A stretch of DNA of 64,000 nucleotides. Source: Oscillospiraceae bacterium (lineage in GTDB: Bacteria; Bacillota; Clostridia; Oscillospirales; Oscillospiraceae). The stretch spans positions 1 through 64,000 of the forward strand of contig CAJTFK010000014.1 in the NCBI GenBank assembly GCA_910575505.1, given 5' to 3'. The translations under genes were made by a program, and so were the position numbers. Each line of letters begins with the position of its first letter. Within the stretch, counting starts at the first letter, position 1. Positions 59,498 through 64,000 of this stretch are shown here, piece after piece. The notes beneath the pieces are model-generated. The model worked only from the letters and a program-made list of their open reading frames with translations, did no database searches and had not been told where the DNA came from.

Positions 59498-60019
59498 ATG
59501 CGAAAGATTTTACTGGTCATTGACATGCAGAACGACTTCATCAACGGCGCCCTGGGCACCCCGGAGGCGGAGGCCATCGTGGACCGGGTGGCGGAGGAGA
59601 TCGCCAAGTATCCCGCCGGGGACGTGATCGCCACACGGGATACCCACCCCGAGAACTACTTGGAGACCCAGGAGGGCCGGAACCTGCCCGTGGTCCACTG
59701 CGTCAAGGGCACCTCCGGCTGGGAGCTGCACCCCAGGATCGCCGCCGCCCTGAAAGACGAGGTGGTGATTGACAAGCCCACCTTCGGTTCTAAGGAGCTG
59801 GCGGAGAAGCTGGCTCTGCTGGCGGAGCTGGACGAGCTGGACGTCACCCTGGTGGGCCTCTGCACGGACATCTGTGTTGTCTCCAACGCCCTGCTGGTCA
59901 AGGCGTTCCTGCCGGAGACAACCGTCCGGGTGATTGCGGACTGCTGCGCCGGTGTGACGCCGGAGAGCCACAGGGCGGCCCTGGACACCATGCGGATGTG
60001 CCAGATTCAAATTCAATAA
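59498..60019 (+). CDS. Isochorismatase/nicotinamidase-type cysteine hydrolase
   Basis: A 173-residue protein with the catalytic triad of the family: Asp9 in LLVIDMQNDF, Lys near 89 (VIDKPTFGS) and Cys in VGLCTDICVVSNALL. The metal-binding DTHPENY follows the pattern of nicotinamidases (PncA). It may hydrolyse nicotinamide or a similar amide. It has its own promoter and a terminator after it, so it is an independent cargo unit inside the transfer region. Confidence 0.87.
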   Translation: MRKILLVIDMQNDFINGALGTPEAEAIVDRVAEEIAKYPAGDVIATRDTHPENYLETQEGRNLPVVHCVKGTSGWELHPRIAAALKDEVVIDKPTFGSKELAEKLALLAELDELDVTLVGLCTDICVVSNALLVKAFLPETTVRVIADCCAGVTPESHRAALDTMRMCQIQIQ

Positions 60020-60025
60020 GAAAGA

Positions 60026-60066
60026 GGAAGCGCTCCGTGCCAACCAGCATGGGGCGCTTCCCTTTT
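60026..60066 (+). terminator. Hairpin terminator between the hydrolase and virD4
   Basis: The stem GGAAGCGC/GCGCTTCC (60027-60034 with 60054-60061, with extra inner pairs) is followed by CTTTT. The T-run touches the ribosome site of virD4 (60067-60071). Termination and virD4 translation may thus interfere. Confidence 0.6.
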
Positions 60067-60079
60067 GGAGGTGATCGAA

Positions 60080-61867
60080 CTGAAGCAATCGAAAACAGGC
60101 GGCATAGCCGTCTGTCTGTTCCTTTACATTCCCGTCGTCTGGGCAGCACTGTTGATTGCCCAATCCCTTGGCGGAGGATTACCGGACATCGTAGGCAAGC
60201 TGACGGCGGCGCTGGAAAATCCGTTCAGCGTCCACTGGACAGAGTACAGCGGACTGTCTATCCTGTTCTGCACCGCCGCCTATGTCCTGGCCCTACTGTA
60301 CCGTTCCGCCAACCAGGGCCGGACAAGGGACGGTGAGGAGCACGGCTCCGCCACATGGGCCTCGCCCCGTGAGGTGAACGCGCAGTTCTCCCAAAAGGAG
60401 AACAAGCTCCTCACCCGGAACGTCCGCCTGGGACTGGATACTCACAAGCATCGAAGGTCTCTGAACGTGCTGGTAATAGGCGGCTCCGGCGCGGGTAAAT
60501 CCCGCTCATACGTGAAGCCAAACATTCTGGAAGCGAACACAAACTATGTTGTCACGGACCCGAAATCCGAGGTCCTGCTTGCTACGGGCGGCTGGCTGGA
60601 GCAGAACGGCTATGACATCCGAGTCCTGAATCTGGTGAACCTGGAGGAGAGCGATGGATATAATCCGTTCCGGTATATCCGGGATGAAAAAGACGCCCTG
60701 CGGCTGGTAAACAATCTGATTCAGGCCACCACACCCAAGGGAAGCCATGAATCGGACCCGTTTTGGACCAAATCAGAAACAGCTCTGCTCCAGGCCATCA
60801 TCCTCATGCTATGGCAGGAGGCGCCTGAGTACGAGCAGAACTTCTCCATGGTCATGCGGGTGCTGGAGTACGCCGAGGTCAAGGAGGAGGATGAGGAATA
60901 TGTCTCCCCACTGGATATGCTCTTCCAGTCCATCGAACGGGAGAAGCCAAACTGCGTGGCGGTCAGGCAGTACAAAGTCTTCAAAATGGCCGCAGGCAAG
61001 ACCTCAAAGTCGATCCTCGTGTCCACCGCCGTGCGGCTGGCGCCCTTTAACCTGCCCCAGATCAAGGCCATCACAGACCGGGACGACATGGACCTGTACA
61101 CCCTGGGGGAAAAGAAGTGCGCTCTCTATGCCGTCATTCCTGATAATGACAACAGCCTGAATTTTTTGGTGAGTCTGCTGTATGCCCAGGCATTCCAAGC
61201 CCTCTATTACAGCGCTGACCAGATCCACCATGGAGCCCTGCCCCATCACGTTCACTTTGTGCTGGATGAGTTCGCCGCTATGCCTCTGCCGGGCTTTACC
61301 CGAGAGCTGGCAACCATGCGTTCCCGAAACATTTCAGCAAGCACAATTATCCAAAATATGGCACAGATCAAGGAGTTGTATAAGGACTCGTGGGAAACAA
61401 TTCCGGGCAATTCGGACACAATTCTGTATCTTGGAGGCAATGAGGCGAGTACGCACAAATACATTTCTGAATCTCTTGGAAAGGCCACTATCGACACCCG
61501 GACCCACGGCCAAACCAAGGGGAAATCCGGCTCCTACTCCACCAATTTTCAGCAGAGCGGCCGCGAACTTTTAACGCCGGATGAGGTGCGGATGCTGGAC
61601 AACCGCTGCGCCATCCTCTTCATCCGGGGCGCGAAGCCGGTCATGGACCTGAAGTACGAGCTGACCCAGCACCCCGCCATCCGCCATACCATCGACGGCG
61701 GCGGGCCGCCTTATATCCATCATCAGAAGAAGCCCCAAAACTGGCTCCCAGGCAAACCGCTGTTTGACCTGGGGGCCATTACTCTTGAAGAAGAAAAGGA
61801 GAACTCTGACTATGAAGAATCCCAAAACCCTCAAGCCTTCCCTGACGAGACAGCAGACGAAAATTGA
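60080..61867 (+). CDS. virD4: VirD4/TraG-type coupling ATPase, apparent CTG start
   Basis: About 595 residues. Two N-terminal membrane segments (IAVCLFLYIPVVWAALLIAQ, and LSILFCTAAYVLALLY) precede the ATPase domain with Walker A VIGGSGAGKSRSYVKP and Walker B HFVLDEFAAM. It couples the relaxosome to the channel. GGAGG at 60067-60071 points at CTG 60080 (8-base gap) followed by KQSKTGG. A TTG at 60065 and a GTG at 60071 overlap the ribosome site and are unlikely. Confidence 0.9.
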   Translation: MKQSKTGGIAVCLFLYIPVVWAALLIAQSLGGGLPDIVGKLTAALENPFSVHWTEYSGLSILFCTAAYVLALLYRSANQGRTRDGEEHGSATWASPREVNAQFSQKENKLLTRNVRLGLDTHKHRRSLNVLVIGGSGAGKSRSYVKPNILEANTNYVVTDPKSEVLLATGGWLEQNGYDIRVLNLVNLEESDGYNPFRYIRDEKDALRLVNNLIQATTPKGSHESDPFWTKSETALLQAIILMLWQEAPEYEQNFSMVMRVLEYAEVKEEDEEYVSPLDMLFQSIEREKPNCVAVRQYKVFKMAAGKTSKSILVSTAVRLAPFNLPQIKAITDRDDMDLYTLGEKKCALYAVIPDNDNSLNFLVSLLYAQAFQALYYSADQIHHGALPHHVHFVLDEFAAMPLPGFTRELATMRSRNISASTIIQNMAQIKELYKDSWETIPGNSDTILYLGGNEASTHKYISESLGKATIDTRTHGQTKGKSGSYSTNFQQSGRELLTPDEVRMLDNRCAILFIRGAKPVMDLKYELTQHPAIRHTIDGGGPPYIHHQKKPQNWLPGKPLFDLGAITLEEEKENSDYEESQNPQAFPDETADEN

Positions 61868-62162
61868 ACGCTGGGCCAAGCGGCTCTATGCCCTCACCGC
61901 CTGTTTTCTGCTGGCCGTGACCGCCCTGGCCGTCCCCGCCTTTGCCGCCGACGATCCCCTGGCCGTTGTGCAAAATCTGTCCGACTTCATTTTTTCCCTG
62001 ATCCGCGCCGTGGGCCTGATCCTGCTGGGCTACGGCATCCTCCAGGTGGGCCTGTCCTTCCAGTCCCATGACCCCTCCCAGCGGTCCAACGGCATCCTCA
62101 CCATCGCGGGCGGCATTGTAATCACTTTTACGAAGGAAATTCTGACTTTGATTACTGGATGA
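61812..62162 (+). CDS. Maff2-family small membrane protein
   Basis: A 116-residue protein. A signal-like segment (YALTACFLLAVTALAVPAFA) is followed by two membrane helices (LIRAVGLILLGYGILQVGLS and GILTIAGGIVITFTKEI). This is the Maff2 pattern, a VirB2-like pilin-sized component between VirD4 and TrbL genes in Tn1549-like elements. ATG 61812 lies inside the virD4 end, after AAGGAG. Confidence 0.8.
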   Translation: MKNPKTLKPSLTRQQTKIERWAKRLYALTACFLLAVTALAVPAFAADDPLAVVQNLSDFIFSLIRAVGLILLGYGILQVGLSFQSHDPSQRSNGILTIAGGIVITFTKEILTLITG

Positions 62163-62184
62163 ACCGGGAAAGTGAGAAGAATCT

Positions 62185-62637
62185 ATGACCTATGAAAACT
62201 TTTTCGCCCGCGTCAAGGAACTGGCCCCCAACTGCAGGACGGAGGCCATTTCCCGCTGGCGGGACTTCGCGGCGGAATCTGTGGACTCGATGCAGTGTGT
62301 CCACTTCAATTCACCGGCAGATAAAGCTGCGGCGGTTGAACGCTGGCTGGATGTGCTCTATTCGGGCCTCGAAACTGTGCTGAAGAAGTGCGGGCCGGAA
62401 TTTGCCTCGTTCATGGTAGACCTGGGCCTCGAAAGGTGCTTTCTCTACTCCGGCGAGATGACGCAAGGCGCGACGGGCTTTGAAAAGAACGAAAACGGCA
62501 GGCAGGTTCTCGATAAAACCGAGTCCGCGGAAACCAGCTGTCCGGCAGTTTCCCAGAGCGATGCCGAAGGCCGCCGGACCGTCCAGGAGCGCCCGAAAGC
62601 TCTGAAAAAGCGAAGCGGGCGGGGAAAGGAGCGGTAA
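62185..62637 (+). CDS. Hypothetical protein between Maff2 and the channel protein
   Basis: A 150-residue protein starting MTYENFFARVKELAPNCRTE, with a polar, basic C-terminal tail (ALKKRSGRGKER). It overlaps the next start by one base. No membrane segment. Unknown. Confidence 0.65.
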   Translation: MTYENFFARVKELAPNCRTEAISRWRDFAAESVDSMQCVHFNSPADKAAAVERWLDVLYSGLETVLKKCGPEFASFMVDLGLERCFLYSGEMTQGATGFEKNENGRQVLDKTESAETSCPAVSQSDAEGRRTVQERPKALKKRSGRGKER

Positions 62638-63482
62638 TGGGCAGCGGCAACTGGATCGTTGATAACCTGAACTCCGCCCTGGGCACCTGGAACGGCAAAC
62701 TGGCGGAGATATGGACTCTGCTCTCCACCGGCCCGGAGGAGTTCAAAGGCGGCGGGGTCTGGTCTGTGATTGTAGGCATCAACGATGGGCTGAAGGCCAT
62801 CGGCTACGCCCTGCTGGTGATCTTCTTCGTGATGGGCGTGGTCAAGACCTGCGGCAGCTTTACGGAACTCAAGAAACCGGAACAGGTGCTGAAGTGCTTT
62901 GTCCGCTTCGCCCTGGCCCAGGCGGCGGTGTCCCACGGCATGGAGCTGATGACCGCTCTCTTCACTGTGGGCCAGGGGATGGTAAACACCATCATGGGTG
63001 CATCCGGACTGTCGGTGCTCACTGATACTACCCTTCCCGACGAGATGGTCACCATCATCGAGGACGTGAGCTTTCTGGACAGCATCCCCCTGTGGGCCGT
63101 CACCCTGCTGGGGTCCCTGTTCATTTGGGTGCTGTCTCTGGTGATGATCTTGACGGTTTACAGCCGCTTTTTTAAGCTGTACATGGCCACCGCCATCGCC
63201 CCCATTCCCCTGGCCAGCTTCGCGGGACAGCCCTCCAGCAGCATCGGCATAGCCTTTCTGAAAAGCTATGCCGCCATCTGCCTGGAGGGCTGTGTGATTG
63301 TACTGGCCTGTGTGATCTTTTCTGCCTTCGCTTCTGCACCGCCCGCGCTGTCGGACCCCAGCCTCGCGGCGGCGACGGTGGTGTGGAACTATGTGGGCGA
63401 GATCATCTTTAACATGCTGGTGCTGGTGGGCGCTATTAAAATGAGCGACCGGCTGATCCGGGAACTGATGGGCCTGGGCTGA
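62637..63482 (+). CDS. TrbL/VirB6-like conjugation channel protein
   Basis: A 281-residue polytopic membrane protein with at least five hydrophobic segments (AIGYALLVIFFVMGVVKTCG, AVTLLGSLFIWVLSLVMILT, LEGCVIVLACVIFSAFASAP among them) and the conserved block RFFKLYMATAIAPIPLASFA. This is the CD0415/TrbL type found after Maff2. It forms part of the inner channel. Confidence 0.85.
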   Translation: MGSGNWIVDNLNSALGTWNGKLAEIWTLLSTGPEEFKGGGVWSVIVGINDGLKAIGYALLVIFFVMGVVKTCGSFTELKKPEQVLKCFVRFALAQAAVSHGMELMTALFTVGQGMVNTIMGASGLSVLTDTTLPDEMVTIIEDVSFLDSIPLWAVTLLGSLFIWVLSLVMILTVYSRFFKLYMATAIAPIPLASFAGQPSSSIGIAFLKSYAAICLEGCVIVLACVIFSAFASAPPALSDPSLAAATVVWNYVGEIIFNMLVLVGAIKMSDRLIRELMGLG

Positions 63483-63487
63483 CTCCG

Positions 63488-63516
63488 TTGACAGGGCAGT
63501 CTCCCGCCGGTATACT
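63488..63516 (+). promoter_or_regulatory. Consensus promoter before the flavodoxin gene
   Basis: -35 TTGACA (63488-63493), 17 bases, -10 TATACT (63511-63516). Strong match to a housekeeping sigma promoter inside the conjugation operon. Confidence 0.85.
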
Positions 63517-63559
63517 GTCTTTAACATCATTACAAACCATGTCAAAGGAGGACGCCTGC

Positions 63560-64000
63560 ATGAAGTTCGCACAGCTGCTGTTCAGCCCCACCGGAGGAAC
63601 GCAAAAGGTGACCGCGGCCATTACTGGAGCCTGGGAGGCGGAAGTGGAAACCATAGACCTGACGGACCCAGCGATTTCCCCGTATGCCTTTGAGGCGGAG
63701 GCTCTGGTCCTAATTGCAATTCCGTCTTACGGCGGTCGCGTTCCTTCTCTGGCGGCTGAGAGGCTGGAGCGGATACAGGGCGGCGGGGCCTCCTGCGTTC
63801 TGGTCTGCGTTTACGGAAACCGGGCCTATGAGGATACCCTGGTGGAGATGCAGGACTGCGCGGAGAGCCGAGGCTTCCAAGTCATCGCCGCTGTTGCCGC
63901 TATAGCAGAACATTCTATTCTGCACCAATACGCCGCCGGACGGCCTGACCGGCAGGATGCGGAGGAGCTGCAAAGGGTCTCCCGCGCCATCTTGGAAAAG
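63560..64000 (+). CDS. Flavodoxin-fold protein (partial, right edge)
   Basis: The first 147 codons are present. KFAQLLFSPTGGTQKVTAAI is the FMN phosphate loop, and IAIPSYGGRVPSLAAERLER the second FMN-binding loop. This is the start of EFR1-type flavodoxin/ferredoxin proteins; the iron-sulfur part, if any, lies outside. The ATG follows AAAGGAGG. It has a consensus promoter and interrupts the transfer genes, so it is likely cargo. Confidence 0.75.
   Translation, partial: MKFAQLLFSPTGGTQKVTAAITGAWEAEVETIDLTDPAISPYAFEAEALVLIAIPSYGGRVPSLAAERLERIQGGGASCVLVCVYGNRAYEDTLVEMQDCAESRGFQVIAAVAAIAEHSILHQYAAGRPDRQDAEELQRVSRAILEK

Larger units (their letters stand above)
14748..64000 (+). mobile_element. 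Tn1549-like integrative conjugative element (left and middle part)
   Basis: The order Ssb, ParB-like, ParM/ParR, methyltransferases, DUF3846, YodL, MobC, relaxase, PcfB, VirD4, Maff2 and TrbL-like matches Tn1549/CTn-type elements of Firmicutes. Almost all genes are on the + strand with 4-base overlaps. The exact left end lies somewhere between 14748 and 15259; VirB4 and the integrase are expected beyond 64000. Confidence 0.75.

Overview
The window looks like the chromosome of a gut Firmicute of the Oscillospiraceae/Lachnospiraceae type (Flavonifractor- or Faecalibacterium-like). This rests on strong AGGAGG ribosome sites, Tn4451- and Tn1549-type mobile genes, and mostly GC-rich coding sequence. 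It is almost entirely mobile DNA, stacked in layers. I see no rRNA, tRNA or CRISPR array.

Region 1 (1-8946, continued as a fragment at 14652-14747) is a mobilizable transposon of the Tn4451/TnpX kind. It holds a BlaI/BlaR1-type sensor pair in AT-rich DNA, a sigma-like factor with a small partner, MobC and a relaxase, a TTRAP-like protein, a cysteine-rich VLP protein, RepA, a DnaC-like ATPase, TnpW, and the start of tnpX. The left edge cuts through an IS5-type transposase gene.

Region 2 (8946-14650) is a second, smaller serine-recombinase element inserted inside that tnpX. It splits the gene after codon 102, and the reading frame resumes exactly at the other end, with a GA dinucleotide at both junctions. 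It carries its own recombinase, a short RepA-like protein, a VLP homologue, a sigma-like factor with a ribosome site hidden in a hairpin, and a MerR/short-chain dehydrogenase cargo pair. It also has two copies of a structured repeat whose hairpin stems covary.

Region 3 (about 14748 to beyond 64000) is the left and middle part of a large Tn1549-like integrative conjugative element, mostly one long + strand operon with many 4-base ATGA gene overlaps. In order it has a tandem ribbon-helix-helix protein, a TOPRIM/ArdC-like protein, and a surface module (membrane protein, sortase, CAP protein, giant thioester/CnaB adhesin of about 2,445 residues). Next come Ssb and a ParB-like protein, four tandem paralogues of an unknown family, a shuffled DUF4240 cluster, ParM/ParR, a cytosine-5 methyltransferase, an amidoligase/GGCT pair, S-adenosylmethionine synthetase, a YodL protein, and two PAPS-reductase-like proteins. 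An adenine/cytosine-N methyltransferase, a VbhA antitoxin without its Fic toxin, and VapD follow. The conjugation core closes the window: MobC, relaxase, PcfB, VirD4, Maff2 and a TrbL/VirB6-like channel protein. The ATPase VirB4 and the integrase would lie beyond the right edge.

Cargo genes with their own promoters or opposite orientation interrupt the backbone: a glycosyltransferase fused to a MarR-like domain, a YczE-type membrane protein, a SLOG protein, an isochorismatase-type hydrolase and a flavodoxin. Several backbone genes show a good ribosome site followed by a near-cognate codon (ATA, ACG, ATC, CTG) where ATG is expected. This is either a real expression-damping habit or decay.
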